Origin: Actinomycetes bacterium
GTDB taxonomy: Bacteria; Actinomycetota; Acidimicrobiia; Spongiisociales; JAHEDJ01
Assembly (NCBI GenBank): GCA_024641245.1
Contig: JAHEDK010000003.1
Location: 62,001 to 126,000 of the forward strand
Length of the DNA: 64,000 nt
Direction: 5' to 3'
In this document: positions 43,727-52,410 of the stretch, one piece after another
Position numbering within the stretch: position 1 is the first letter of the stretch
How the letters are laid out: every line of letters starts with the position of its first letter
Translations under genes and position numbers: made by a program
Notes under the pieces: generated by a model
Told to the model about the DNA's origin: nothing
The model's database searches: none
What the model saw: only the letters and a program-made list of their open reading frames with translations

Positions 43727-44881
43727 GTGGATTTTGTGGAGACGCAGGAGCAGTTGATGTTGCGACAGGCGATCGCAGAGATCGCCGCAGGCTTCGGTCA
43801 CGAGTACTACGCCGAGCGGGGTCGGCGCGGTGAGAAAGTAGAGGAACTCTGGGAGGCGCTGGCGGGCGGCGGGTTCGTCGGCGTCAACATCCCGGAGCGA
43901 TTCGGCGGTGGCGGGATGGGCATCTATGAGCTCGCCATCGTGTGCGAGGAATTGGCCGCCCAGGGCCTCCCGTTACTGATCCTCATCGTCTCGCCGGCCA
44001 TCGCCGGGTCGATCATCGCCAAATTCGGCACGGACGGACAGAAGCAGGCCTGGTTGCCGGGTCTGGCAACCGGAGCGCGACGGATCGCCTTTGCCATCAC
44101 GGAACCGGACGCCGGGTCGAATTCCCACCGTATCTCAACGACGGCGAAACGCGATGGCGATGTGTACCGCCTCAACGGCCAGAAGTACTACATCTCCGCG
44201 GTTGACGAGGCCGATCAGATCCTCGTGGTGACCCGCACCGGAATCGATGAGTCCACCGGGAACGCTCAGCTGTCGCTGTTCGTGGTTGATGTGGACACGC
44301 AAGGATTGACCAAGCAGAAGATCGACATGGAAATGGTCTCCCCGGAGAACCAGTACACACTGTTTTTCGACAACGCGGCCGTGCCTGCCGATCGCCTGGT
44401 CGGGACCGAGGGGGACGGCCTCCGTCAGGTCTTCCAGGGCCTCAATCCCGAGCGCATCACCGGGGCCGCTATCGGAGCGGGTATCGGCCGCTATGCGCTC
44501 GACAAAGCAGCCGATTACGCCCGTCAACGAAAAGTGTGGGACGTCCCTATTGGTGCCCACCAGGGGATCGCTCACCCGCTCGCCAAGGCCAAGGTCGAGG
44601 TGGAACTCGCCAAGCTCATGACCTACAAGGCCGCCTGGCAATACGACCACGGACATGATGCGGCAGAAGCCGCCAACATGGCCAAATATGCCGCCGGCGA
44701 GGCGGCACTCGAGGCGCTCGACCTATCGATCCAGACGCACGGAGGAAACGGCCTGACCTCCGAATACGGTCTCGCCGACATGTGGGGGAATGCTCGCCTG
44801 TTGAGAACCGCTCCAATCAGCCGCGAGATGATCCTCAACTTCGTTGCTCAGCATTCCCTCGGGCTTCCGAAGTCGTACTGA
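43727..44881 (+). CDS. Acyl-CoA dehydrogenase
   Basis: 384 residues from GTG 43727, set by a perfect AGGAGG six bases upstream. FAD-dependent acyl-CoA dehydrogenase: N-terminal helical domain, the middle beta domain with IAFAITEPDAGSNSHRISTTAKRDGDVYRLNGQKYYIS, and the C-terminal helical domain with GRYALDKAADYARQRKVWDVPIGAHQGI and IQTHGGNGLTSEYGLADMWGNARLLRTAPISREMI. The stop overlaps the start of an MBL-fold hydrolase (TGATG), so the two are coupled. The acyl substrate is undetermined. Confidence 0.94.
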   Translation: MDFVETQEQLMLRQAIAEIAAGFGHEYYAERGRRGEKVEELWEALAGGGFVGVNIPERFGGGGMGIYELAIVCEELAAQGLPLLILIVSPAIAGSIIAKFGTDGQKQAWLPGLATGARRIAFAITEPDAGSNSHRISTTAKRDGDVYRLNGQKYYISAVDEADQILVVTRTGIDESTGNAQLSLFVVDVDTQGLTKQKIDMEMVSPENQYTLFFDNAAVPADRLVGTEGDGLRQVFQGLNPERITGAAIGAGIGRYALDKAADYARQRKVWDVPIGAHQGIAHPLAKAKVEVELAKLMTYKAAWQYDHGHDAAEAANMAKYAAGEAALEALDLSIQTHGGNGLTSEYGLADMWGNARLLRTAPISREMILNFVAQHSLGLPKSY

Positions 44882-45912
44882 TGAAAGAGGAAGCCGCGCC
44901 CCCTTCTCCCGACCCGAAAGAGGTCGCGCCCGGGGTCATCAGAGTGCAGCTTCCGATCAACTTCACCGGTCTCGGGCATACGAACATGTATGTACTCGAG
45001 GATGATCGCGGCGCCGCCGTTCTCGACACGGGCTTGCCCGGCAGGTCGGCCTGGTCGGCGATCCGCCGTGGATTAGGTGCTGCCGGTGTCCCGATCGCCA
45101 GGATCCACACGATCATGGTCACACATTCGCATCCCGATCATTTCGGAAATGCAGCCAGGCTCATGGCCGAGTCGGGCGCCGATCTGCTGACCCACACGGC
45201 GTTCCAAATCTGGTGGACTCCCGACGACCATCTGGCGCTCGACGAGGATGAGATGGCACGGCATGCTGAGGCCCGGGCCGGCCGGATGCCGTGGCACGGA
45301 GCGTCGCAGCACCGTTCGATCCGCGCCCGCGCCCGCGGATGGTGGATGCGCAATGTCGGCCATCGCATGTATCCGACGCCATCCCCGACCAGGCGACTGA
45401 TCGATGGCGAAGAGCTTCAGCTCGGTCGCCGCACCTTGCGGGCGGTCCATACGCCGGGGCACACGGCGGATCATCTGTGTTGGTTCGAGCCGGAGACGGG
45501 GGTGCTGTTCAGCGGTGACCACGTCTTGCCGAGCATCACGCCGCACATAGCCGGAATCGGCGCCGGCCCCGACCCACTGGCCGACTATGTGGCCAGCCTC
45601 GACAAGGCGGTCGCTTTGCCCGGTGTTGGGTTGGTGCTTCCGGCTCACGGCGACCCGATCGCCGACCTCGCCGGTCGGGCGGCCTCGATCAAAAATCACC
45701 ACGAGGAGCGCCTCGATCAGCTCCGGCACATCGTCGAAGCCTCCGGCCCGATGACGGTCGAGAACCTGGCAGAGGAGCTATTCCCGAAACGTTCGTGGGG
45801 TTTCATGGCGGAGAGCGAGACGTTCGCCCATATCGAGCATCTCCGCTTCCTTGGTGAAGTCGACCGGGCAGAAGTCGACGGCAGGGTGGTGTTTGGAGCC
45901 GTCGGCCACTAG
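44881..45912 (+). CDS. MBL-fold hydrolase with C-terminal winged-helix extension (LACTB2-like)
   Basis: 343 residues from ATG 44881, whose A is the last base of the acyl-CoA dehydrogenase stop. The metal site is complete: THSHPDHFG (HxHxDH), a His in VHTPGHTADHL, Asp in FSGDHVLP and His in PAHGDP. The C-terminal 80 residues (HHEERLDQLRHIVEASGPMTVENLAEELFPKRSWG) form the short winged-helix seen in LACTB2-like enzymes. Coupling to an acyl-CoA dehydrogenase suggests a thioesterase or related hydrolase in acyl-CoA breakdown; inference only. Confidence 0.9.
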   Translation: MKEEAAPPSPDPKEVAPGVIRVQLPINFTGLGHTNMYVLEDDRGAAVLDTGLPGRSAWSAIRRGLGAAGVPIARIHTIMVTHSHPDHFGNAARLMAESGADLLTHTAFQIWWTPDDHLALDEDEMARHAEARAGRMPWHGASQHRSIRARARGWWMRNVGHRMYPTPSPTRRLIDGEELQLGRRTLRAVHTPGHTADHLCWFEPETGVLFSGDHVLPSITPHIAGIGAGPDPLADYVASLDKAVALPGVGLVLPAHGDPIADLAGRAASIKNHHEERLDQLRHIVEASGPMTVENLAEELFPKRSWGFMAESETFAHIEHLRFLGEVDRAEVDGRVVFGAVGH

Positions 45913-45935
45913 CTCCCGAGCCTTGAGCACGGTAG

Positions 45936-45946
45936 AACCTAGAACT
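45936..45946 (-). repeat. GGTTCTAGGTT short repeat, copy 3
   Basis: AACCTAGAACT, the reverse complement of the 11-mer at 5147 with one difference, inside a run of TAGAAC units (TAGAACCTAGAACTC...TAGAAC). Confidence 0.3.
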
Positions 45947-45972
45947 CAGAACGTAGAACTTCCCTACGACCT

Positions 45973-46020
45973 ATGAAGAGCCGATCATGCCCCAGCCCGG
46001 TAGCACGATCGGCTCTTCAT
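45973..46020. terminator. Strong hairpin, candidate bidirectional terminator
   Basis: ATGAAGAGCCGATCATGC pairs with GCACGATCGGCTCTTCAT: 18 positions with a single A-C mismatch and a 12-nt loop. It lies 60 bp after the MBL gene. The 3' flank (TTTCG) has only a short T-run, so termination is plausible but a structural repeat is possible. Confidence 0.5.
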
Positions 46021-46111
46021 TTCGCCCGTCCCCGGCGAGAGTCTTTTCTTGGCAACATGGGTCCGGTCGGCACTCGGCTTCACTTTCGCGATGAGCATTC
46101 AACTTTCACTC

Positions 46112-46129
46112 TGAATGACTAGTCACGAA
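46112..46129. promoter_or_regulatory. FadR-like (TetR type) operator candidate
   Basis: TGAATGACTAGTCACGAA contains the perfect palindrome TGACTAGTCA and matches 15 of 18 positions of the TGAATGAMTANTCATTCA operator that I recall for the Bacillus fatty-acid-degradation repressor FadR. It is about 70 bp upstream of a fatty-acyl/aryl-CoA ligase, the kind of gene such repressors control. Confidence 0.5.
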
Positions 46130-46200
46130 GCCGTCGGGACTTCCGTGGCGGCTGAGCCGTGGCCGTGCGAATATGATCGCCCAACTGCGCGGAGTGCTCG

Positions 46201-47748
46201 ATGATCTACACCAGCCCGTATCCCGACGTCTCAATCCCCGACGTGCCCATCACGACCTACGTGTTGGCGGCGGCGAGTGCCAACCCGGACAAGCCGGCGT
46301 TGATCGACGGCCCGACCGGCCGGACGCTGACCTTCGGGCAGCTCGATGCTGCCATCCGTTCTTTGGCGGGCGGATTGCGCGAGCGGGGCTTCGGCCAGGG
46401 TGACGTACTCGCCATCCTGGCGCCGAACCTCCCGGAGTACGCGGTGGCATTCCACGGCGCGGCGATGGCAGGCGGAACGGTGACCACCCTCAACCCGACC
46501 TACACCGCCGAAGAGGTGAGGTTTCAGTTGGAGGACTCGGGCGCCTCGTATCTAGTGACGATCGGCACGATTATCGATGTCGCCAGGGAAGCGGCGGCTG
46601 GGGCCGGGCTGGAGAATGTCTTCACGATCGACCCGACCGAAGGCGCGGCGCAGCTGAGTGAGCTGTTCGGCGCTCCGCTTGGCGAGCACGCGCCGCTGAA
46701 CCCCTCTGAGGAAGTTGTCGTGCTTCCGTATTCGAGTGGGACGACGGGCCTGCCCAAAGGGGTGATGCTCACGCATCGAAATCTCGTCGCCAACCTCGAG
46801 CAGAGCCAGGTCGTTCTCGAGATAGAGGCGGACGACGTTGGCATCGGGATTCTTCCCTTCTTCCACATCTACGGGATGCAGGTTCTGATGAACGGTGCCC
46901 TTGCACAGGGAACGACCCTCGTGACAATGCCCAGGTTCGACCTCGCTCAATTCCTTCAGATCTGCCAGGACCACGCAGTGACGCGGTACTACCTCGTACC
47001 GCCGATCGTGCTGGCCCTGGCCAAGCACCCGCTGGTCGACGAATACGACCTCTCTGCCGCCAGGCAGGTGTTCTCAGGTGCCGCACCGCTCGGAGCTGAG
47101 GTCGCCGCCGAAGCCTCGGCGCGGATTGGATGCGAGGTCGTCCAGGGATACGGCCTCACTGAGACGAGCCCGGTCACGCACGCCACCCCGATGGGGGGGT
47201 TCAAAGCTGGATCCATCGGCGTGTTGCTGCCGAACACCGAGTGCCGGATCGTCGACCCGGAGTCGGGAGCCGATCTCGGCCTCGACGGCGATGGGGAGAT
47301 CTGGATCCGTGGTGCGCAGGTGATGATGGGGTATCTCAACAACCCGGTCGCCACCGCAGCCACCATCGACGAAGAAGGCTGGCTGCACACCGGCGACATC
47401 GGCCACGTCGATGCCGACGGGCACTACTTCATCGTCGATCGGCTCAAGGAGTTGATCAAGTACAAGGGGTTCCAGGTGGCACCAGCCGAACTCGAAGCTC
47501 TGCTGCTCACCCACCCTGCCGTTGCGGACGTGGCCGTCGTTCCGATTCCCGATTTGGAGGCGGGTGAGCTGCCTAAGGCTTTCGTGGTGGCCAAACCGGG
47601 TGCGGTCGTCACGGCACAGGACCTCCAGGAATTCGTGGCGGGTCGCGTCGCGCACTACAAGCAGATCCGGGTCTTCGAGTTTATCGATGAGATCCCGAAG
47701 TCGGCATCCGGGAAGATCCTCCGGAGAGTTCTTCGCGACCGCGGTTAG
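46201..47748 (+). CDS. AMP-dependent acyl-CoA ligase (4-coumarate-CoA-ligase-like)
   Basis: 515 residues of the ANL superfamily. The P-loop is YSSGTTGLPKGVMLTHRN. Later motifs are GYGLTETSPVTHATP (A5), GEIWIRGAQVMMGYLNNP, GWLHTGDIGHVDADGHYFIVDRLKELIKYKGFQVAPAELE (A7-A8 hinge), and the catalytic Lys near KSASGKILRR. The hinge, length and pattern fit the 4CL/medium-chain acyl-CoA ligase group; the acid is not determinable. A FadR-like operator lies upstream, hinting at fatty-acid-responsive control. Followed by a chloride-channel gene 45 bp later on the same strand. Confidence 0.93.
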   Translation: MIYTSPYPDVSIPDVPITTYVLAAASANPDKPALIDGPTGRTLTFGQLDAAIRSLAGGLRERGFGQGDVLAILAPNLPEYAVAFHGAAMAGGTVTTLNPTYTAEEVRFQLEDSGASYLVTIGTIIDVAREAAAGAGLENVFTIDPTEGAAQLSELFGAPLGEHAPLNPSEEVVVLPYSSGTTGLPKGVMLTHRNLVANLEQSQVVLEIEADDVGIGILPFFHIYGMQVLMNGALAQGTTLVTMPRFDLAQFLQICQDHAVTRYYLVPPIVLALAKHPLVDEYDLSAARQVFSGAAPLGAEVAAEASARIGCEVVQGYGLTETSPVTHATPMGGFKAGSIGVLLPNTECRIVDPESGADLGLDGDGEIWIRGAQVMMGYLNNPVATAATIDEEGWLHTGDIGHVDADGHYFIVDRLKELIKYKGFQVAPAELEALLLTHPAVADVAVVPIPDLEAGELPKAFVVAKPGAVVTAQDLQEFVAGRVAHYKQIRVFEFIDEIPKSASGKILRRVLRDRG

Positions 47749-47793
47749 CGCAGACAGCGATTGGCTCCACCTGCGCCACTAGGTTGGGTCAGA

Positions 47794-49800
47794 GTGAAGC
47801 AACGCCTCCGTGCCCTCGTTCGCCGCCAGACGACGGCCGTGTTCATCGGGTTGTCGCTCGTTGTCGGGGTGCTGGCCGGCCTGGGCGGGGCCGCAATGAT
47901 CGGGAGCATCGAACTCGTTCGCGACGGCGTCACTTGGATGGACGATTCTCTGTCGTGGGGGCGCTTCGTGCCGCTGCTCACCGTCCCGGTCGGGCTGTTC
48001 GCAGCCTGGGCTCTGGCACAGCGCTTTCCTGAGTTGCGCGGCAGCGGCGTTCCGGAGACGACCGCCGGTCTGGCGGTTCGATCCGGCTACGTGCCTACCC
48101 GTTCCAGCTATCTCAAGATTCTCGCCACCGCATTGACTCTGGGCAGTGGCGGTTCGGCCGGGCGGGAGGGTCCAACGGTGATGGTCGGTGGGGCAATCGG
48201 TTCATCGATCGGACGCTATTCGGGTCTCGGAGAAGACCAGGTGCGCAGCCTCGTGGCGGCGGGGGCGGGGGCCGGGATCGGAGCATCCTTCAATGCGCCC
48301 ATTGCCGGGATGTTGTTCGCGATGGAGGTGATCCTCGGCAACTTCGCCATTCGCCACCTCAACGCGGTGGTCATTGCCTCCGTAACTGCCGCTGTGACCG
48401 CCAGGTCGATTGTCGGGGAGGACCGGATTCTGTCTGTCCAGCCTCACAGTCTTGGCGATCCAACGGAACTCATGCTCTATGTGATTCTGGGATTGCTGGC
48501 CGCGGGATTTGGGTTTCTCTTCCTGAAGACGTTCGACTCGGTTCACACACCGTTCGCTCAGTTCGAGAGGCGGACATGGTTGCGTCCGCTGGCGTTCGGG
48601 ATTCCGGTAGCCGCCATCGTGACGATCGAGCCGAGGGTCCTCGGCACCGGTCAGGACTTCATCCAGCAACTCGTGGGCGGCGGGATCATGGATATCGCCT
48701 GGTGGGTTCTGCTGTTGCTGGTCGGCCTGAAGATCCTGGCGACGGCAGGGACCCTCGGTTCTCAGGCCTCGGGCGGCCATTTCATGCCGGCGCTCTTCAT
48801 CGGGTCGGCGCTCGGCGCTGCATTTGCCGTGCTCGTTGAGCCGGTCTGGGGGTTCTCTCAACTCGACTCGGGCGCGTTTGCAGTAGTGGGGATGGCCGCA
48901 ATGTTCGCCGCGGTGGCGCGCGCACCGCTCACGTCGATTCTCATCGTGTTCGAGTTGACCGGCGACTACGGTCTCGTGCTGCCACTCATGTTGGCCACCT
49001 CCTTGTCGACCGCTATCGCCGATCGCATTCACAAGGAGAGCGTCTACACCATCCCGCTGGTGCGAAGGGGCATCCGATTACTTCGTACCAGCGATGTCGA
49101 CCTGCTCGACACAGTGGCGGTCGGCGAGGTGATGACCCCGTGGAGCGAGGTCCTCCGACCAGGGATGACGACCGGCGAGGTGCAGGCAATGCTCGACCAG
49201 CACCGTCACCACGGGCTGCCGGTCGCCGACGATACAGATCGCCTCGTCGGCATTCTCACAGTCACGGACATTCTGCGGACGGGTGGCCCGTCGGATCAGG
49301 TGACCGCCGCCGAAGCCATGACCCCGCGTCCCGTCACGGTGACACCGGGAACGCCCGTATCGCTGGCACTCGAGCGCATGGCCAGCCTCGGCGTCGGGAG
49401 ACTGCCGGTCGTCTCCGAAGATGATCCGACCCGCCTGGTGGGGATGTTCCGGCGCGAAACCGCCGTCAAGGCCTACCACCACGCACTGACCGGGGTCACA
49501 GAGACAGAACTGTTGCGCAAGCGCCAGCGCCTCTGGACGCGGCCGGACGCCGAATTCTTCGAGTTTCACATTCCGGCCGGGTCGATGGCCGACGGCAGGC
49601 AGGTGAAAGAGGTCCATTGGCCGGCTGGTTGCACGTTGGTGGCCATCCGGCGCGGTCGGGCCGTGCTGGTTCCTGAGGGCAACACGGCCCTCCAGGACGG
49701 CGACATCGTCACCGGTTTCGGAGCGCCCGGTGCCCGGTCGCAGGTCCTGGAGCGGTTGCGCGCAACGGCACACGACGAGGATGTCGCACCGGGTGACTAG
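47794..49800 (+). CDS. ClC-type chloride channel/exchanger with CBS and TrkA-C domains
   Basis: About 668 residues from GTG 47794 (the track uses TTG 47761). The ClC core has GSGVPETT, GREGPTVMVGGAIG with the gating Glu, and ASGGHFMPALFIG. The gating Glu in GREGP is compatible with either a channel or an H+/Cl- exchanger. After about 430 residues a pair of CBS domains follows (VGEVMTPWSEVLRPGMTTGEV ... AEAMTPRPVTVTPGTPVSLAL), then a C-terminal TrkA-C-like domain (GCTLVAIRRGRAVLVPEGNTALQDGDIVTGFG). The cytoplasmic part probably binds nucleotides and tunes the transporter. Confidence 0.93.
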   Translation: MKQRLRALVRRQTTAVFIGLSLVVGVLAGLGGAAMIGSIELVRDGVTWMDDSLSWGRFVPLLTVPVGLFAAWALAQRFPELRGSGVPETTAGLAVRSGYVPTRSSYLKILATALTLGSGGSAGREGPTVMVGGAIGSSIGRYSGLGEDQVRSLVAAGAGAGIGASFNAPIAGMLFAMEVILGNFAIRHLNAVVIASVTAAVTARSIVGEDRILSVQPHSLGDPTELMLYVILGLLAAGFGFLFLKTFDSVHTPFAQFERRTWLRPLAFGIPVAAIVTIEPRVLGTGQDFIQQLVGGGIMDIAWWVLLLLVGLKILATAGTLGSQASGGHFMPALFIGSALGAAFAVLVEPVWGFSQLDSGAFAVVGMAAMFAAVARAPLTSILIVFELTGDYGLVLPLMLATSLSTAIADRIHKESVYTIPLVRRGIRLLRTSDVDLLDTVAVGEVMTPWSEVLRPGMTTGEVQAMLDQHRHHGLPVADDTDRLVGILTVTDILRTGGPSDQVTAAEAMTPRPVTVTPGTPVSLALERMASLGVGRLPVVSEDDPTRLVGMFRRETAVKAYHHALTGVTETELLRKRQRLWTRPDAEFFEFHIPAGSMADGRQVKEVHWPAGCTLVAIRRGRAVLVPEGNTALQDGDIVTGFGAPGARSQVLERLRATAHDEDVAPGD

Positions 49801-49834
49801 CGGGGAGACTGCCGCTTCTGCCGGCGGGCAGGGG

Positions 49835-50242
49835 TTAGACAGTGGAATCCATCTCGCGGAGCGGAGCAAACAGGTCAACCGGGTTGCCGTCGGGATCGAG
49901 GACGGTGGCATACCGCTGGCCCCACGGGGCGTCGAACGGGGCAACGTGACTTCGATGCCCGGCGGCGACTATGAATCCGTGTTGGTCGTCGACTTCCTCC
50001 GGCGAACCGCACAGGAAGGCCAGTGCTATGCGATGACCGCCCGTCGGCGTTTCCCATTGCGAGAACGATCTGACGACGTCGACGGTGTCGAGCATCAGTC
50101 GTAGTCCGCGGGCGAGGTTCAACTCGACGTGCCCCTCGTGATGTGATCCGGGCGGAGTTTCGAGTCCGAGCAGCTCGTAGAACGCCAGGCTCTTCCGCAT
50201 GTCCTCGACGATGATTCCCATCGCATCAAATCGAACGGCCAT
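49835..50242 (-). CDS. VOC family protein (glyoxalase/bleomycin-resistance-like)
   Basis: 135 residues from ATG 50242, preceded by GGAGGTGCCA; the track start would cross into the divergent oxidase gene. One complete VOC module of two beta-alpha-beta-beta-beta units: RFDAMGIIVEDMRKSLAFYELLGL ... RLMLDTVDVVRSF and HRIALAFLCGSPEEVDDQHGFIVAAGH ... WGQRYATVLDPDGNPVDLFAPL. The terminal Glu of many metal-dependent members is replaced by Asp-Leu-Phe. Substrate unknown; possible lyase, isomerase or drug-binding protein. Confidence 0.85.
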   Translation of the reverse strand: MAVRFDAMGIIVEDMRKSLAFYELLGLETPPGSHHEGHVELNLARGLRLMLDTVDVVRSFSQWETPTGGHRIALAFLCGSPEEVDDQHGFIVAAGHRSHVAPFDAPWGQRYATVLDPDGNPVDLFAPLREMDSTV

Positions 50243-50304
50243 TGGCACCTCCATGACGAAGTGTATGGGAGTCTGCGCCAAATACACATCAGAAACCTGC
50301 CACG

Positions 50305-51435
50305 ATGGATGCAATGAACACCGCAGATTTCCTCGTGGTCGGCGGCGGCATCGCCGGAGCGTCGGCCGCCTACGAACTCGCCGCCCACGGTCGCGTCGTC
50401 CTGCTCGAACAGGAGTCTCAGTGCGGTTACCACACCACCGGTCGATCGGCCGCATTGTTCACCGAGGCCTGGGAGGCAGCGGTCATCCGGCCTATCGTTG
50501 CAGGGGGCCGGTCTTTCTTCGAAGAACCTCCCGATGGCTTCACCAACGTCCCTCTGGTTGCGCCTCGCCGCATCTTGCTCATCGGTCGACAAGATCAGCG
50601 GGAAGCCGTCGAAACTGCTGCCGCGGCCGCCCGCACCGAGATCCCTTCCGTCCGGATGATCGACAAACAGGAAGCCGTGGAGCTGTGTCCGGTGTTGCGA
50701 CCGGGCTACGTGGATGTCGCGGTCCTCGAACCCGGCGGCTACACGATCGATGTCGACGCGCTCCTGCAGGGCTTCCTTCGCGGGATACGTGGTCGCCAGG
50801 GAGAGGTGGTCACGGGCGCTCCCGTCATCGGAATAGAACACGGAGACTCCGGCTGGAACGTCACCGCCGGTGAACAGCGCTTCACCACACCGGTGCTCAT
50901 CAATGCGGCAGGAGCGTGGGCGGATCAGATCGCCGGTCTGGCCGGCGTTCGGCCCGTCGGGCTGGCGCCGTTGCGAAGAACGGCCTTCACGTTCGCTGGC
51001 CCGTCGGATCATGATGTCCGACGGTGGCCCGCCGTGATCGACATCGACGAGCAGTTTTACTTCGAACCTGAAGGGCCGCAACTGCTCGGCTCGCCGGCCG
51101 ACCAGACCCCGACGTATCCGCACGACGTGCGCGCTGAGGAGATCGATGTGGCTCGCGCAATCGAGAGGATTCAGGCGGCCACAACGCTCGAGATTCGCCA
51201 CGTTCGTCGGGCATGGGCAGGGTTGCGGACCTTTGCTCCTGATCGCTTGCCGGTGGTGGGGCCGGACCCGGATGTGCCCGACTTCATCTGGCTGGCCGGG
51301 CAGGGCGGGTTCGGGATAATGACGTCGCCGGCAATGGCGCGTATCGCAACTTCCCTGGCGATCGGAGCCGGCTTTCCTATGGGTCTTCCGGCGCAGGTCG
51401 AGGCGGCCATCCGGCCAGAACGGCTCCGGACGTGA
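50305..51435 (+). CDS. FAD-dependent amino-acid oxidase/dehydrogenase (DAO family)
   Basis: 376 residues. The N-terminal FAD motif is DFLVVGGGIAGASAAYELAAHGRVVLLEQE, followed by GYHTTGRSAALF. A substrate domain and the C-terminal FAD closing motif LPVVGPDPDVPDFIWLAGQGGFGIMTSPAMARI complete the DAO fold. The overall pattern is close to D-arginine dehydrogenase-like and glycine/D-amino acid oxidases. The amino acid cannot be assigned. Divergent from the VOC gene; followed 46 bp later by an rRNA methyltransferase gene. Confidence 0.88.
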   Translation: MDAMNTADFLVVGGGIAGASAAYELAAHGRVVLLEQESQCGYHTTGRSAALFTEAWEAAVIRPIVAGGRSFFEEPPDGFTNVPLVAPRRILLIGRQDQREAVETAAAAARTEIPSVRMIDKQEAVELCPVLRPGYVDVAVLEPGGYTIDVDALLQGFLRGIRGRQGEVVTGAPVIGIEHGDSGWNVTAGEQRFTTPVLINAAGAWADQIAGLAGVRPVGLAPLRRTAFTFAGPSDHDVRRWPAVIDIDEQFYFEPEGPQLLGSPADQTPTYPHDVRAEEIDVARAIERIQAATTLEIRHVRRAWAGLRTFAPDRLPVVGPDPDVPDFIWLAGQGGFGIMTSPAMARIATSLAIGAGFPMGLPAQVEAAIRPERLRT

Positions 51436-51481
51436 CCCGGCGCGTTCCCGTTGCCGGCATGGCGATCGGGCCCGCCGACTC

Positions 51482-52291
51482 GTGAAGATTTCAATCATCG
51501 ACCCGGCCGACCCGCGGATCCTCGACTACATCGGGTTGCGCGACCATCAACTGCGCCGGCAGCGGGAGTCGCCCGGCGGCGACCTGGCCGGCGTGTTCAT
51601 CGCCGAGGGGGCCCTGGTCGTCGAGCGTGCCCTCCTGGCGGGCTACCGGCTCAAGTCGCTACTGATCGACGCCACCCGGGGTGAGCCGATCCCGGCGATG
51701 GTCCCTCCCGACGTTCCCCACTACTTCGCGGGTCCAGACGTTGTACTCGAGGTCACGGGCATCCACCTGCATCGAGGTCTCATCTCCGTGTTCTACCGCA
51801 AGGAACTTCCATATCCGGAGGAGGTGCTGGCGGCGGCGCGCCGGATCGTCGTACTCGAAAACGTGACGAACCCGACCAACCTTGGAGTCATCGTTCGGGC
51901 GGCCGCCGGCCTCGGGATGGATGGACTGCTCCTAGACCCGAGGAGCTGTGATCCCCTCTATCGAAGGTCGCTCCGGGTGGCAATGGGCGAAGCATTCGCC
52001 CTTCCGCATGCGCGGATCAACAGGCTGCCGATGGGTCTCGATCCCGTTCGCAGGGCCGGGTTCCGGATCGCAGCCCTGACACCGGATGCGACGGCCACCC
52101 CGATTGATCAGATCGTGATCCCGCCGGATGAGAAGTTCGCCATCCTCCTCGGCGCAGAGGGGCCCGGGCTGTCGGACGCGGCACTGGCTGCGGTCGACGA
52201 ACGGGTGGTCATCCCCATGCAGAATGGGGTTGACTCCCTCAACGTCGGGTCGGCCGCGGCCGTGGCCTTCTACGCTCTGACCCGTCGCTGA
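51482..52291 (+). CDS. SpoU/TrmH-family RNA 2'-O-methyltransferase
   Basis: 269 residues from GTG 51482. The N-terminal part resembles the substrate-binding domain (GVFIAEGALVVERALLAGYRLKSLLID). The SPOUT trefoil-knot domain shows all three motifs: NVTNPTNLGVIVRAAAGLGMDGLLLD, ILLGAEGPGLSDAAL and IPMQNGVDSLNVGSAAAVAFYAL. It methylates a ribose in rRNA or tRNA using S-adenosylmethionine; the site is not identifiable. Repeat A copy 4 begins 28 bp after the stop. Confidence 0.93.
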   Translation: MKISIIDPADPRILDYIGLRDHQLRRQRESPGGDLAGVFIAEGALVVERALLAGYRLKSLLIDATRGEPIPAMVPPDVPHYFAGPDVVLEVTGIHLHRGLISVFYRKELPYPEEVLAAARRIVVLENVTNPTNLGVIVRAAAGLGMDGLLLDPRSCDPLYRRSLRVAMGEAFALPHARINRLPMGLDPVRRAGFRIAALTPDATATPIDQIVIPPDEKFAILLGAEGPGLSDAALAAVDERVVIPMQNGVDSLNVGSAAAVAFYALTRR

Positions 52292-52319
52292 AGACCCATC
52301 CGGCCTGCCGCCTCAGAGT

Positions 52320-52368
52320 TTTCTCGGCAATGCAATAGCGCGTTTTCGATACACAGCATTGCGGAGAA
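52320..52368. repeat. Palindromic repeat A, copy 4 (inverted)
   Basis: Arms TTTCTCGGCAATGC / GCATTGCGGAGAA (one mismatch) with core AATAGCGCGTTTTCGATACACA, exactly the reverse complement of the copy-1 core 45 kb away. It lies between the convergent SpoU and selenoprotein-candidate genes. Confidence 0.9.
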
Positions 52369-52410
52369 TCTGTCGGCGTCTTCGAAGTGCATGATCCTGC
52401 GGGCTAATGC

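Larger units (their letters stand above)
45913..46200. other. Regulatory intergenic region between MBL hydrolase and acyl-CoA ligase
   Basis: 288 bp without a gene. In order it holds short TAGAAC repeats (45933-45960), a strong 18-bp-arm hairpin (45973-46020) and a FadR-like palindrome (46112-46129) with an extra CATTCA half-site (46096). A consensus promoter could not be assigned. Confidence 0.6.

Noticed and set aside
52320-52368. Repeat A as an intrinsic terminator or IS end
   Set aside because: No T-tract, and the same core recurs in both orientations at unrelated sites; no transposase is adjacent, so it is listed as a repeat only.
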